Virus record (IMG/VR): IMGVR_UViG_3300036859_000864
Span: 1 to 64,000 of that record
Direction: 5' to 3' (one strand)
DNA length: 64,000 nucleotides
Origin: a virus
Shown: in pieces, positions 31,492 to 40,102 of the stretch
Layout of the letters: each line of letters starts with the position of its first letter
Position numbering within the stretch: position 1 is the first letter of the stretch
The notes under the pieces: model-generated
Told to the model about the DNA's origin: nothing
Databases searched by the model: none
Seen by the model: only the letters and a program-made list of their open reading frames with translations
Made by a program: the position numbers and the translations under genes

Positions 31492-32141
31492 TCCGAGCTT
31501 TGAGGCTGCTTCGAGCGCCACTCGTTGAAGTTCTCCCACTGATCGGCCTCGGCGCGACGTTGCGCGGCGAGCACGGCCCCCAAAGTCGCGTCGACGGCTG
31601 ACGGCATCTCCGAGAACACGTGATAGAGAAGTTTTCCCGTAGCCTCAGCGTCGACCGCCGCGTCGTGAGCGCCGCCCTTGAGCTTGATTCCTCGTCGCTC
31701 GCACGCGGCCTCGAGCGTGTGTCTCTTCGGGCCTTTCGCGTATCGATCGACGACGCGCACCGCCACCAACGGGTCGAGCCACGGCCACGTCCACTCTTCG
31801 AACGCGCTCGCCGGCACGAAGCGCTGATCGAAGGGCGCGTTGTAGGCCGCCGGCTGCGCTCCTTCGAGGAGCTCTCGCGCAGATGCGAACTCGAAGACGG
31901 CATCGATGGGGGGCGCTAGCTTTACCTTACGGTTGGTGATTCCGTGGATCGCCGTCGCCTCTTTTGGGATCGTCCGGCCCGGGTTCACGAGCGTCGAAAA
32001 CTTCCCGACAACTTCCCGCTTCTCGAAGCGTACGAGCGCCACCTGAACCGCTGCGTCGACGCCAGGTATAACCCCGGTCGTCTCCACGTCGAGAACGACG
32101 ATCGGAACCTCCGCCCACGGACGGTTGAACAGCGCGAGCAT
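31488..32141 (-). CDS. DnaQ-like DEDDh 3'-5' exonuclease
   Basis: The 217 residues have PIVVLDVETTG (ExoI), AAYNAPFDQRF (ExoII) and GGAHDAAVDAEAT (ExoIII with the His of DEDDh), plus the IHGIT motif. It would proofread or degrade DNA during replication. The ATG follows the upstream stop by 1 nt. Confidence 0.8.
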   Translation of the reverse strand: MLALFNRPWAEVPIVVLDVETTGVIPGVDAAVQVALVRFEKREVVGKFSTLVNPGRTIPKEATAIHGITNRKVKLAPPIDAVFEFASARELLEGAQPAAYNAPFDQRFVPASAFEEWTWPWLDPLVAVRVVDRYAKGPKRHTLEAACERRGIKLKGGAHDAAVDAEATGKLLYHVFSEMPSAVDATLGAVLAAQRRAEADQWENFNEWRSKQPQSSE

Positions 32142-32142
32142 T

Positions 32143-32589
32143 TCAAGTGTTTCCGAGCGAAGAGCTTGGAGGTGTCTTGAGCTCTTCGATCGCACGATCG
32201 AGAGCGTCGATCATGTCGGAGAAATCATCGTCGAGGAGCGCAACCAGAAAATCGCCGAGCGCTCCGCCTTCGTTCTCCGATTCTTTCTCGACGACGCGGT
32301 GAGCCAACGCCCGCCACACCACATCGGTCTTCGGGCGAGGCTCATCCTCGAGCTCGTACAGACGGCTGCGTTGGATCTCGCGCTCGGTGTACCACCGCGC
32401 CGACTTGAGGTCGCGAAGCGGCGTCTCCGTCGTCTTGAGCCCGCAACGCCAGAGGTACTTCACGGCGTTGGCGAGATTGCACGGGAGATGCTCGATGAGC
32501 TCGATCGTCTCGATGCCGCTCTCGTGAGCATTGTAGTGCCTGGGGTGGTCGACTTTCTCGTTCGGGTCTGCGCTCTGCGTTGTGGCCAT
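32143..32589 (-). CDS. DUF3310 protein
   Basis: The 148 residues include KVDHPRHYNAHESGIETIEL, NLANAVKYLWRCGLK and DLKSARWYTEREI, the full DUF3310 pattern. T7 gp1.7, a nucleotide kinase, carries such a domain. An acidic helical tail follows. A role in nucleotide handling during replication is likely. Confidence 0.8.
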   Translation of the reverse strand: MATTQSADPNEKVDHPRHYNAHESGIETIELIEHLPCNLANAVKYLWRCGLKTTETPLRDLKSARWYTEREIQRSRLYELEDEPRPKTDVVWRALAHRVVEKESENEGGALGDFLVALLDDDFSDMIDALDRAIEELKTPPSSSLGNT

Positions 32590-32601
32590 CGTTTGGGGCT
32601 C

Positions 32602-32850
32602 CTACTCCGGATCGATTTGAGGGAGGTACGCTTTCAAAATCTCAGCTACTCGACGCGCGAGGTATTCCGTCGGGTTCACGGGCACGCGCCCTCGCGGCAA
32701 CGTCTCCTCGTGGAGGATTCGCACGTTGTCTATGGTAAGGCGTAGTCTGTACCCGGCGTTGCATCGAATGTCCGTCACGCCTTCGGTCTTGGCGTCGAGT
32801 TCTTGAAGCTCGCGGAAGCCTTCGATCGAAAAATTGAGACGGCGGGTCAT
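32602..32850 (-). CDS. small hypothetical protein
   Basis: The 82 residues begin MTRRLNFSIEGFRELQELDA and read as an alpha/beta mini-domain (YRLRLTIDNVRILHEETL). The start overlaps the upstream stop. No family was recognised. Confidence 0.6.
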   Translation of the reverse strand: MTRRLNFSIEGFRELQELDAKTEGVTDIRCNAGYRLRLTIDNVRILHEETLPRGRVPVNPTEYLARRVAEILKAYLPQIDPE

Positions 32851-33230
32851 CTGCTCCTCAACTCTTCCTCTTCGAGGAGACGCTGCGCCTCGTCGAGAGC
32901 GTTGCCGCGCTCGAACCCCTTGCGCGGTATCTCGCGAAGGATCTCAGCGATGCGTGTGGCGCGCTCGGACGTCTGAACTTTGAGCGCGAGCCGTTTGCGG
33001 AGATCGGCTCCAGCTAGCTCCAACGAATCGCCGCATGCCCTGTCGTTGTTGACTTGAACGTACCAGTCCACGTTGACCCAACTCGCTGACGAGTCGGTGA
33101 CACCGGGCCGTTCTCCGAACCGGAACTCCAAGCGCACCTCGTAAAGCGCGGCTCCGGGGAACTCTTTTTCCAGCCAAGCAAGCGCGTCTTTCATCGGCTG
33201 GCTGCTGTGCGCAATCGCCGACGGGGTCAT
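32847..33230 (-). CDS. hypothetical protein
   Basis: The ATG at 33230 overlaps the stop of the lipoprotein gene. The 127 residues show a beta-rich first half (YEVRLEFRFGERPGV, SASWVNVDWYVQV) and a helical charged tail. An internal Met at 33194 is an alternative start. Confidence 0.55.
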   Translation of the reverse strand: MTPSAIAHSSQPMKDALAWLEKEFPGAALYEVRLEFRFGERPGVTDSSASWVNVDWYVQVNNDRACGDSLELAGADLRKRLALKVQTSERATRIAEILREIPRKGFERGNALDEAQRLLEEEELRSR

Positions 33231-33400
33231 CCGGGGGGCCCCCTCAAAGCCCAAGCCAGCGCCAAACACACGCCAACGACGAGGAACGCCCCGGGCCACG
33301 TGACGCCGGCGGTCGCTGCGGTCAACTTGGCCGCGCCTTCCAACCATTCGCTGCAACCGGTCAACAGCAGCGCCGAGACGCACACGAGTAGTTTCTTCAT
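33227..33400 (-). CDS. 57-residue lipoprotein with a C-terminal membrane helix
   Basis: The frame MKKLLVCVSALLLTGCSEWL is a classic lipoprotein signal with lipobox LTGC. A second hydrophobic stretch (GAFLVVGVCLALAWAL) lies near the end. Coupling to the next gene (ATGA) supports it. Size fits small outer-membrane spanins or phage exclusion lipoproteins, but the membrane helix is atypical for a spanin. Confidence 0.65.
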   Translation of the reverse strand: MKKLLVCVSALLLTGCSEWLEGAAKLTAATAGVTWPGAFLVVGVCLALAWALRGPPG

Positions 33401-33402
33401 TT

Positions 33403-33657
33403 TCAACCGTCCTCGTCGTCCGCCACGGCATCCATTTCGGCGGTTGCCGCATCGCCGGGCCCCTGTATTGGGGGCTCATTCCGCGCTTTCCGCTCGCGCT
33501 CTTCGTTGAAATCTCGAATGGCACTCACTAGAAAGTAAGCGAGATCTGCGACGGCTTTTTCTAGAGTCCCATCGTCTTCTTCGGTTTCCGTGTAACCGGA
33601 GACCAGCTCCGAGGCTATCTCCTCCGCGTTCGAATCGCTCAAGATAGCTTTGATCAC
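33403..33657 (-). CDS. acidic hypothetical protein
   Basis: The GTG at 33657 overlaps the upstream stop (GTGA), giving 84 residues. The sequence is helical (TLEKAVADLAYFLVSAIRDF) with an acidic tail ending ADDEDG. No family was recognised. Confidence 0.6.
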   Translation of the reverse strand: MIKAILSDSNAEEIASELVSGYTETEEDDGTLEKAVADLAYFLVSAIRDFNEERERKARNEPPIQGPGDAATAEMDAVADDEDG

Positions 33658-34031
33658 CGCGGCCTCCCTGACCCTGCAAACTTTTCCTGCGCTTCGATGG
33701 CGAGGTCGAGGCACTCGAGGACGTCGAAGCCTAGATCGTCGACCCAGCGGATCGTAGAGAAGATGATGTTGCCGAGCTCCTTCTTGAGCTCACGTTCGAA
33801 GGCGAAGTGCGCGTCCGCATGGCCCCCGTTCGGATAGTTTTCGATCGAAGGGGCACCATCACGGGCCAGCCGCGCAAGGTCGCCGATCCCGACTGTCAGC
33901 CGCGTCACGATCTCTGGGAACGTGTGCCGCGTGTCGCCCCAGATCTGCCGCCCCTGAACGCGAAGGGCTGCGACGCCGGCGTGCACCGCCTCTCGTGTCC
34001 CCGAGTACACTCGCATGTCGACGCGCATCAT
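33654..34031 (-). CDS. MazG-like pyrophosphohydrolase domain protein
   Basis: The 125 residues end in ELKKELGNIIFSTIRWVDDL, LGFDVLECLDLAIEAQEKFA. The E..EL.D/N...IR..D.LG.D..E.L......Q pattern is that of MazG-type NTP pyrophosphohydrolases. It sits beside the dCMP deaminase, fitting a role in nucleotide-pool cleansing. Confidence 0.6.
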   Translation of the reverse strand: MMRVDMRVYSGTREAVHAGVAALRVQGRQIWGDTRHTFPEIVTRLTVGIGDLARLARDGAPSIENYPNGGHADAHFAFERELKKELGNIIFSTIRWVDDLGFDVLECLDLAIEAQEKFAGSGRPR

Positions 34032-34498
34032 TTCTCACTCCTTTTCAATGTCTCGGCCAACGATTCGACTTTCTGCGCCACTTCGAGGGACACGGCGATA
34101 ACTTTCGCGCTGTGCAGAAGTTGAACGCCGCTTGGGTCACGATACTCTTCGCCGTAGATCACTTGAGCGATCCCCGCGTTGATGATGCACTTCGCGCACA
34201 TCCGGCACGGCGAGTGCGTGAGGTACATGTGCTTCTTTTTCGAGAAGTTGAAGTCGAGTTTGATGAGCGCGTTGATCTCGGCGTGGATGAAACCGCTCTG
34301 CCCCGGCTCCGGAGACTCGTGTTCGTTCGGGCCACCGGCGTAGTTCCCGTTGTAGCCGCCTGAGAGCATCTGCGTGTTGTCGGAGGAAACGATGATCGCG
34401 CCAACCTTGAGCCGAGGGTCGCAGGACCGTGCAGCGATAGTTCGGGCGATGGCCATCCACGTTTCCGGCCAGGTTGGTCGTACGGCTTGTTCACTCAT
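34028..34498 (-). CDS. dCMP deaminase
   Basis: The 156 residues carry the zinc site HAEINAL and SPCRMCAKC, with SGGYNGNYAGGPNE as the substrate-binding loop typical of dCMP deaminases. It converts dCMP to dUMP, the substrate of ThyX. The start overlaps the end of the upstream zinc protein gene by 8 nt. Confidence 0.85.
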   Translation of the reverse strand: MSEQAVRPTWPETWMAIARTIAARSCDPRLKVGAIIVSSDNTQMLSGGYNGNYAGGPNEHESPEPGQSGFIHAEINALIKLDFNFSKKKHMYLTHSPCRMCAKCIINAGIAQVIYGEEYRDPSGVQLLHSAKVIAVSLEVAQKVESLAETLKRSEK

Positions 34499-34676
34499 CG
34501 TCTCCGCTCCCATCATCGAACCCATCACACTTCCCGCACGCGCAGCCGTCCTCGTCGTGTTTGCTGCGCGTGCACAGGCATCGTTCGCAGACGTCGCCGC
34601 CCGAAGGCGCAGCTCGCTCGTCAATCTCGACGAGATCGTCGTCTTCGAGCAGCGATCGTCTACGGCGAGGGCTCAT
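34491..34676 (-). CDS. small acidic zinc-finger protein
   Basis: The 61 residues contain VCERCLCTRSKH and GCACGKCDGF between acidic stretches. Two CxxC pairs indicate zinc binding. It is ATGA-coupled to the gene upstream. Confidence 0.6.
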   Translation of the reverse strand: MSPRRRRSLLEDDDLVEIDERAAPSGGDVCERCLCTRSKHDEDGCACGKCDGFDDGSGDDE

Positions 34677-35308
34677 TTCTTCCGGCTGCCTCCGTTGCTG
34701 TTCTTGTTCGAGGGGGTCTTCTTCTTCGGCGTGCGCGGCGCCGGCCTCGAGTCGCCACCGCCGTCACCGTCGTCGTCATCGTCGTCATCGTCATCCGAAC
34801 CGCGACTGATCGTCGCGTGAGGATCCACGAAGCGGAGCTCGGAGACCGTTTCGCCGGTGTCCTTACGGTTCTGCAAGACCGTCCAAACCGTGAACTTCTT
34901 GCCCTCGAGCGCGCGGATGAGAGGCTCGAGTTCGGTCTCGGGATCCTCGCCCAGCTCCTTCGGGATGATGTCGAGATCGACGTCGGCCGCCTCGCAGATC
35001 TGCCGCGTGCGGATCTTGTTCATCCGCTCGGCCGCAGCGGTCTTGCCGCCGAAAACGAGGAACGTCGAAAGCTCGGTGCCGAGCGCCTTCTCGAACTCCG
35101 GACCGTCCTCTTCGGTCTTCTCGAGGCGCACCGGAACGATGAGCATCGGGAACCGGTGCTCCTTCGTCGGCTGCACCTTGCACTTGCCGCGTGGGATCGA
35201 TGCCGCCCACTGACCTTCCGGCGCGTCGGGAGTGATCTCATTCACGTCGAACTTGACGCGCTGATACTCCATTTTCTTGCCGCCCTTGTTCGTAGTTGCT
35301 GATGCCAT
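34673..35308 (-). CDS. OB-fold/DUF669-like candidate ssDNA-binding protein
   Basis: The 211 residues have a globular part (EGQWAASIPRGKCKVQPTKE, RFPMLIVPVRLEKTEEDGPE, KKFTVWTVLQNRKDTGETV). A run of nine Asp follows, then a lysine-rich tail. Domain style and position after the RecA-like ATPase fit phage SSB or DUF669 proteins that accompany annealing recombinases. The assignment is contextual. Confidence 0.55.
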   Translation of the reverse strand: MASATTNKGGKKMEYQRVKFDVNEITPDAPEGQWAASIPRGKCKVQPTKEHRFPMLIVPVRLEKTEEDGPEFEKALGTELSTFLVFGGKTAAAERMNKIRTRQICEAADVDLDIIPKELGEDPETELEPLIRALEGKKFTVWTVLQNRKDTGETVSELRFVDPHATISRGSDDDDDDDDDGDGGGDSRPAPRTPKKKTPSNKNSNGGSRKK

Positions 35309-35354
35309 GCGATTTGTTTCTACCTTCGTTGCTGGTTCGGACGTTTGGGAAAAC

Positions 35355-35377
35355 CTGAACGACGCAATGCCGTTCAG
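35355..35377 (-). terminator. terminator between the ATPase and SSB-like genes
   Basis: CTGAACG (35355-35361) and CGTTCAG (35371-35377) form a perfect 7-bp stem. Read on the minus strand the hairpin is followed by GTTTTCC. It lies 14 nt beyond the ATPase stop and could attenuate rather than end transcription of the operon. Confidence 0.55.
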
Positions 35378-35390
35378 TCGTGAGGGGCTC

Positions 35391-36176
35391 TCAACGCGGC
35401 ACTACTTTTTGGTGCGGGCGTTTGGTTTCGATCTTGGGGCCCGGCTTGGACTTGCCGACCTTCTCGAACTCCTTGTGGAGCAGACCGACGTCGGCGTCGA
35501 TCTCGTGCGTCCCCGGGAGGTCTAGGCAGCTCGGGCCGTACACACCCACCGGGTTGACGTAGAAGCTACGCTTCGATTTGTCGGCGGAGCTCGGAGCCAT
35601 GAAGATGATGTTCGCGAACATCCCGGGGATCTCTTTGCGCGCAGCTCCGCCAAACAGCGGCGCGATGCCGACGCCGGTCTTCTCCGTCTGCCCGTCGATG
35701 AGCCCCCCGCCCGTTTCAATGTAGTGCGAGATGACGTAGATGTGCGCCTTGAAGTCGAAGCAGCGGATCAGAATGTTGATCAGCCGTTTGCGGTACTCAC
35801 GCCAGAAGCGGCGACCGTCCGACTCGCCAGCCTTGTTGCGCGTCTGGTCTTCGAGCGCGCCCTCGAGCCACGTCGCGTACAGGTTGAAGTCGTCCAGCGC
35901 GATCCACTTGTAGATGCCGTCCTTGCATCCTCTGCGCGCTTCCTTGAGCGCGTCTTCCATTTGCGTCTCGTCGCGGATGACGTCGAACTTGAACTTCGTC
36001 GAGCGCCGAGAGGCGTCGAGGAGGCCCGTCTTCTTGCCACAGTTGAGCACGTAGCCCGGACCAAACGCATCGCACGCACTCGCGATGATGCTCGTGCTCT
36101 TCCCGATGTGGGGATCTCCCAGGAAGAGGACGCGGTCGTACGGCTCGCGCTCTAGCGCGGACGCATCCAACGGCAT
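35391..36176 (-). CDS. RecA-like/Sak4-type ATPase
   Basis: The 261 residues carry an atypical Walker A VLFLGDPHIGKSTSI (GxxxxGKS) and Walker B IYKWIALDDF, followed by HIYVISHYI. This matches the phage AAA/RecA-like ATPases, including Sak4-type annealing proteins, found next to SSB-like genes. It is probably involved in recombination or replication-fork loading. Confidence 0.7.
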   Translation of the reverse strand: MPLDASALEREPYDRVLFLGDPHIGKSTSIIASACDAFGPGYVLNCGKKTGLLDASRRSTKFKFDVIRDETQMEDALKEARRGCKDGIYKWIALDDFNLYATWLEGALEDQTRNKAGESDGRRFWREYRKRLINILIRCFDFKAHIYVISHYIETGGGLIDGQTEKTGVGIAPLFGGAARKEIPGMFANIIFMAPSSADKSKRSFYVNPVGVYGPSCLDLPGTHEIDADVGLLHKEFEKVGKSKPGPKIETKRPHQKVVPR

Positions 36177-36393
36177 GTACCAGACACTTTCTCTCGCCCG
36201 CAGTCACCTTCGACTTGGTGACCCTTCGACGTTGGGCAGGGATCAGTTTCTACCGAACAGCGAATGAAAGTGCAACCCCCAAAAGGGAACGGCAGCCCCC
36301 GTCGAAAGAGGCTGCCGTCGAGGAGCGATTCGGGAGGATCTGCTCGGAGGAGAAACATAGAGCTTTCGGAACACCTTGTCCAGCGCACGTGCG
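36177..36393 (-). terminator. intergenic gap holding a strong hairpin
   Basis: This 217-bp gap has no convincing gene. ACGGCAGCC (36289-36297) and GGCTGCCGT (36310-36318) form a perfect 9-bp stem; on the minus strand TTCCCTTTTGG follows. It probably ends the transcript from the MazG-fusion operon, and a promoter for the ATPase gene should lie in the 100 bp to its left. No clear -10/-35 was seen. Confidence 0.5.
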
Positions 36394-36603
36394 CTACAGA
36401 GCTCGCCACCGTCCGGCGATCGTGCGTCCTTCGCAGGCAATCCGACCTTGTTGTTTCAGAACTTGAAGGCGGATGTCGAAGTGAAGACGCGGGATTTTCC
36501 CTCTCTTCGAGATCTCTCGGCTCTTGAGCGGCCGTTCGGCGCAGCGCAGCACAGCCAGGATCTTGGCATCCACCGCGCTCCAGTCTTTTCGAACGTAGGT
36601 CAC
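36394..36603 (-). CDS. winged-helix protein
   Basis: The GTG at 36603 overlaps the upstream stop (GTGA) and gives 69 residues: [19 protein letters not shown], then SREISKRGKIPRLHFDIRLQ and a C-terminal wing (GRIACEGRTIAGRWRA). It is probably a small DNA-binding regulator. Its upstream neighbour is also winged-helix-like. Confidence 0.6.
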   Translation of the reverse strand: MTYVRKDWSAVDAKILAVLRCAERPLKSREISKRGKIPRLHFDIRLQVLKQQGRIACEGRTIAGRWRAL

Positions 36604-36863
36604 CAGTGCCGCCGCCGTTTTCGCTCCGCGGTCGCCATTCGGTATCCTTTTTCGGTGAGCCCGATCGCGACGGGAACCCCGCCGTCGTACAGCGGGTACA
36701 ACACGACCACACCGTTCTTGACGAGCAGATCGAGGAACTCGCGCGTGACGTCCATGAGCCCGAGCTCTGGCGAGTTGACGTGCATCGTGTAGCCGTTCTT
36801 CTGATAGTAGCGTTTCAGAAGGCGGCAGACATCGTAGACGTCGGGGGTCACCTGAGCGTTCAC
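36600..36863 (-). CDS. winged-helix-like protein
   Basis: The GTG at 36863 overlaps the upstream stop. The 87 residues ([20 protein letters not shown], then GLTEKGYRM) have the helix-turn-helix plus LTEKG wing typical of small MarR-like phage proteins. Confidence 0.6.
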   Translation of the reverse strand: MNAQVTPDVYDVCRLLKRYYQKNGYTMHVNSPELGLMDVTREFLDLLVKNGVVVLYPLYDGGVPVAIGLTEKGYRMATAERKRRRHW

Positions 36864-38263
36864 CTGCCCAACTGCGCGTCGCAGAGCTCTTCGACGGTCG
36901 AGGTTTCTGAGGGCGAGCCGGCGAGTTGATCATCGAGTCGAGCCACGATCGATGCGACCACCGCCAGACTGCGCTCCGCCAATGCTTTCAAGAAGACCTC
37001 CGAGACGGTCTCGTCGGGCAGGCTTCGAACAGGAACGACTCCACCGCAACGATCGATCTGCTGTTCGAACGCATCTCGTAGCGCGTAGCGTACGGCGTCG
37101 ATGCGCTCGCCTTCCGAGATGTCCTTCTCTTTTCCGAGAGTGAAAAATTGCCACTCGCCTATCGGGCACTTCCAATCCGCTCGTGGATAGTGCTCACGTC
37201 GCGGTCGTTTGCACTTGCCGCAAACTTCGTCGAGACCGGCCTCGGTCCACTCGTGAGGGAGTGCCGCCGTCTTCGAAAGCGAGACGGCAGTACGAAGCTC
37301 GGCTTGCGCGGCCTCACGCTCTCGACGGTGAGCCTGGTAGCCGTCACCTGATTTGCCGTAGAGCGCGACAATCTTCTCTGCCGCTGCTACAATCATTCTG
37401 TCGCGGTAGCCGGAGACGTCTTTCGCTCGAAACGCTTCGAGCTCACGTCGAATCTTGAGCACCTCCATATACGACGCCGACCACCCGTAGTCGCCAGGCT
37501 TCACTTCTTGCTCGACCGAACCGTCGAGCGCTGCGACGCCGCACCCGGCCAGTTGCACCTCGGTGCGTTTGAGGCGTGCTTTCAACTCTGCTAGTTCGGT
37601 CTCTTGTGCGGTTTGGGGTGCGAACGATGTGAAAGCGTGCGCGTCGGCGGCGTCCGTGAGAATTTTAGGTTTCAGCGTTTCTCCCAACTCCGCCTCGGAC
37701 CACGCCTCCCAGTGATTTTTCCCGCGAAGAAACCAGATGCGCCGGCCGAGCTCCTCGATCATGGCGATAGGCAGCGAGATCGTATTCTCCGGCGTCACGT
37801 CTACGATGCCGGTTACCGGACGTGTGGCAACGAGCTGCTTCATGAAAGCATCGTCCAAACCGAGCTGCTCGTTCGCGCTAGGCGCGAGCGCCTCTCGTTT
37901 CTCGTGTTGCCGTCGCCGACACCGCTCGATGACTTCCGGTTGTTGGATTCGGACCATCTCGGTCTCGAACGCCTCGTCGGCGTCGATCTTGAGGGCTGCG
38001 GCCATCGCGTAGAGCGTCACCATCGTGCCCGCGATCTCTTGCTCTGGCTTTCCGGCCGGACGACCCATTACGTAATCGACGAGCCGATGAAGCGTCGCCG
38101 CGTCTGTGCCGCATGCCTGCGCCAGCTCAAGGCCCTCCTCAGCGGTGCGTAGCGACCGTTCCAGTACGTCGTTGGCCTCCTTTTCGGTGAAGACCTCACG
38201 AACCCAACCGGTGACACGAAACTGCTTGGTAGCCTTGAAGCTCAAATCGGAAACAGTCGTCAT
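36860..38263 (-). CDS. MazG-like domain fused to a large zinc-containing region
   Basis: GGAGGT is 8 nt before the ATG, giving 467 residues. Residues 20-125 ([57 protein letters not shown]) match phage MazG-type pyrophosphohydrolases. The remaining 340 residues include helical stretches and a [20 protein letters not shown] zinc site. It probably hydrolyses a nucleotide; the C-terminal part is unassigned. Confidence 0.7.
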   Translation of the reverse strand: MTTVSDLSFKATKQFRVTGWVREVFTEKEANDVLERSLRTAEEGLELAQACGTDAATLHRLVDYVMGRPAGKPEQEIAGTMVTLYAMAAALKIDADEAFETEMVRIQQPEVIERCRRRQHEKREALAPSANEQLGLDDAFMKQLVATRPVTGIVDVTPENTISLPIAMIEELGRRIWFLRGKNHWEAWSEAELGETLKPKILTDAADAHAFTSFAPQTAQETELAELKARLKRTEVQLAGCGVAALDGSVEQEVKPGDYGWSASYMEVLKIRRELEAFRAKDVSGYRDRMIVAAAEKIVALYGKSGDGYQAHRREREAAQAELRTAVSLSKTAALPHEWTEAGLDEVCGKCKRPRREHYPRADWKCPIGEWQFFTLGKEKDISEGERIDAVRYALRDAFEQQIDRCGGVVPVRSLPDETVSEVFLKALAERSLAVVASIVARLDDQLAGSPSETSTVEELCDAQLGR

Positions 38264-38511
38264 CGTAACCACCTCCAGATCAACAGGCCGAGAAGAATTC
38301 CGAGCGCCACAGAGATCAGACGCCCCGTGATGTTTCGAGGCACCGCCTGGTAGTGACACACCCAATTCCTACCGGAATTTATGGCGTATCGGGCCGTCTC
38401 CATTTGCCCAAACACTGCCGCGTCGCTTGGACTGAACGGGCCCTGCTCCACGCTGCGCGTCTCCTCCGGATCCGTCAGCGTGCGAAACTCGAAGCGGTAG
38501 TAGCGCCGCAT
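38260..38511 (-). CDS. small membrane protein
   Basis: The ATG at 38511 overlaps the upstream stop (TGATG). The 83 residues begin [17 protein letters not shown] and end in a transmembrane helix ([18 protein letters not shown]). No family was recognised. Confidence 0.6.
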   Translation of the reverse strand: MRRYYRFEFRTLTDPEETRSVEQGPFSPSDAAVFGQMETARYAINSGRNWVCHYQAVPRNITGRLISVALGILLGLLIWRWLR

Positions 38512-38807
38512 CACTCTTCCTCCAACGCGGATCGGATTTTCCGTTCTTGTAGTCCTTTGCGTAGAAAGGTGACGGCTCTGTCGACGCGATACACGAAGCA
38601 CACCATCCAAAACGCACCGCCCACGACGCATCCCCAGTTCAAAGCTATTGAGCGCACGTGTTCGCTACCAAACAGCCAGGTGAAGAAACCCACGACGGCC
38701 GCGACGATGATGAAGACCAATCCTCCGTTCAGAGTCGCGTTCACTGAGGCCACCAGCAAAATGACGATCACGGCGAGAGCTATGAGAAACGACTCCTTGA
38801 ACTTCAA
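38511..38807 (-). CDS. three-helix membrane protein
   Basis: The 98 residues contain three hydrophobic helices (FLIALAVIVILLVASV, GLVFIIVAAVVGFFTWLF, GCVVGGAFWMVCFVYR). It is paired with another membrane protein gene downstream. No family was recognised. Confidence 0.6.
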   Translation of the reverse strand: MKFKESFLIALAVIVILLVASVNATLNGGLVFIIVAAVVGFFTWLFGSEHVRSIALNWGCVVGGAFWMVCFVYRVDRAVTFLRKGLQERKIRSALEEE

Positions 38808-39151
38808 GCTAGCCCCACCTTCTGTTTGCCGCCGAAGATGCGGTCGTAACCTTTGCGGTACGCGGGGGTCGCGACCTGTGGGGGTCCGTCGCTGGTCCCG
38901 CGCTTTTGAACCTCGAGCGTTTCGATCGGCGTCGCGGCGGGTTCGCTCTCGTGGCGGTAGTGCACGTTCACGTCATGCCACCCGTCAGAATCCGGTTCGC
39001 CTAGCGAAATGAGTTCGGCTCCTTTCGGGATAGGTTGCCCTTCCTTGAGTCCTCCGAAGACGCCGGTTGAGATCTCGTCACCGCGCCGGCGAATCGTCGA
39101 ACGCTGGCCGGACGGTGTCTCAGGCCCTAGCCGTATCTGATCCTTCTTCAT
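38804..39151 (-). CDS. hypothetical protein
   Basis: The ATG at 39151 overlaps the upstream stop (ATGA). The 115 residues begin MKKDQIRLGPETPSGQRSTI, with ELISLGEPDSDGWHDVNVHY in the middle. No function was recognised. Confidence 0.6.
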   Translation of the reverse strand: MKKDQIRLGPETPSGQRSTIRRRGDEISTGVFGGLKEGQPIPKGAELISLGEPDSDGWHDVNVHYRHESEPAATPIETLEVQKRGTSDGPPQVATPAYRKGYDRIFGGKQKVGLA

Positions 39152-39444
39152 TGCAATTTCCCTCCGCAAAAAGGGCAGTGGTTGAAGACGGCGTACTGAC
39201 CCCGCCGCGCGAAATAGACTACCTCGGTACCGGCGGGTTTGCCCGTCGCGCTGAACGAGAGCCCCTCGTAGATACCGATGGGCTTGTCGTCCTCCTTCGC
39301 GACGGAGAGCACGGCTGACATGAGTGCGCACCGGCGCTTCTTCGTGCAGGGACCTTTGTAGGCCGCGATGTGCGTCTCGGCGTGTTCGCGGAGCGTGAGT
39401 TTCTTCGGACGCTTCGGTGCGTTGATCGGGGTATCGGTTTTCAC
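39148..39444 (-). CDS. small zinc-ribbon-like protein
   Basis: The GTG at 39444 overlaps the upstream stop (GTGA). The 98 residues have CTKKRRC in the middle and end HCPFCGGKLQ, a common phage zinc-ribbon ending. Longer starts would overlap the neighbour by 16-27 nt. Confidence 0.6.
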   Translation of the reverse strand: MKTDTPINAPKRPKKLTLREHAETHIAAYKGPCTKKRRCALMSAVLSVAKEDDKPIGIYEGLSFSATGKPAGTEVVYFARRGQYAVFNHCPFCGGKLQ

Positions 39445-39752
39445 GGCGAACCTCCGCATATAGCCGAACATCCGACTTCGACGGCACCGACTACATCGCG
39501 CGCGCAGTAGATTTGAACATCCCACACCACGGCCTCGCGCCCGTCGCCCCACCACAACCACGCATGCAGCCGATCACCTCGAGTCTCGCCGACGAGCGCG
39601 GGCGCACGCGCTAACAGTACGTCGCGCTCCGCCCGCACGGCGTCGAGCTCGTTGAGCAACGCGGCAGCCTGATCCGCCTCGAGAACGGCGTAGTCGTGAC
39701 GGTACTCGCGTATCGCCTTCTCGTTCTCCGGCGTCAGCCGCGGTAGGTTCAC
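39441..39752 (-). CDS. coiled-coil hypothetical protein
   Basis: The GTG at 39752 overlaps the upstream stop. The 103 residues include a heptad-like helix (DQAAALLNELDAVRAERDVL) and a Trp-rich C-terminal half. No family was recognised. Confidence 0.6.
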   Translation of the reverse strand: MNLPRLTPENEKAIREYRHDYAVLEADQAAALLNELDAVRAERDVLLARAPALVGETRGDRLHAWLWWGDGREAVVWDVQIYCARDVVGAVEVGCSAICGGSP

Positions 39753-40102
39753 GGCCAAGTTCTCCCTCGAAGACGATTCGCTGCCGAGCGCGTTGCGAGT
39801 TCTTGTGCTTCGAGGCGCTTCGCTTCGCGGCCCACCACATCCGCAAGTATCTGCCGGAAGCCGACGAGCTCCAAGAGCGCGTCGACGGGCGGCTCATCAG
39901 ACACAGGACCCCGCGGTGTCAGCGCGTCGAACGTGGCCGCGATCCCATTCGCGACATCCTTCGACACGAAAACACCGAGGATGTTACGGCCTTGCCAGAG
40001 AACGGCGAAACTCTCACGCCCTGAGGGGCCCTGATTCGACAGTTCTACGTAACAGGCTTCACCGCAGTAGAACCCATCGTCGTTGAGTCTTGAGTTGCGC
40101 AT
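39749..40102 (-). CDS. hypothetical protein
   Basis: AGAGGA lies just upstream of the ATG at 40102. The 117 residues begin MRNSRLNDDGFYCGEACYVE, continue into an alpha/beta part (ILGVFVSKDVANGIAATFDA) and end in a helix. No family was recognised. Confidence 0.6.
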   Translation of the reverse strand: MRNSRLNDDGFYCGEACYVELSNQGPSGRESFAVLWQGRNILGVFVSKDVANGIAATFDALTPRGPVSDEPPVDALLELVGFRQILADVVGREAKRLEAQELATRSAANRLRGRTWP

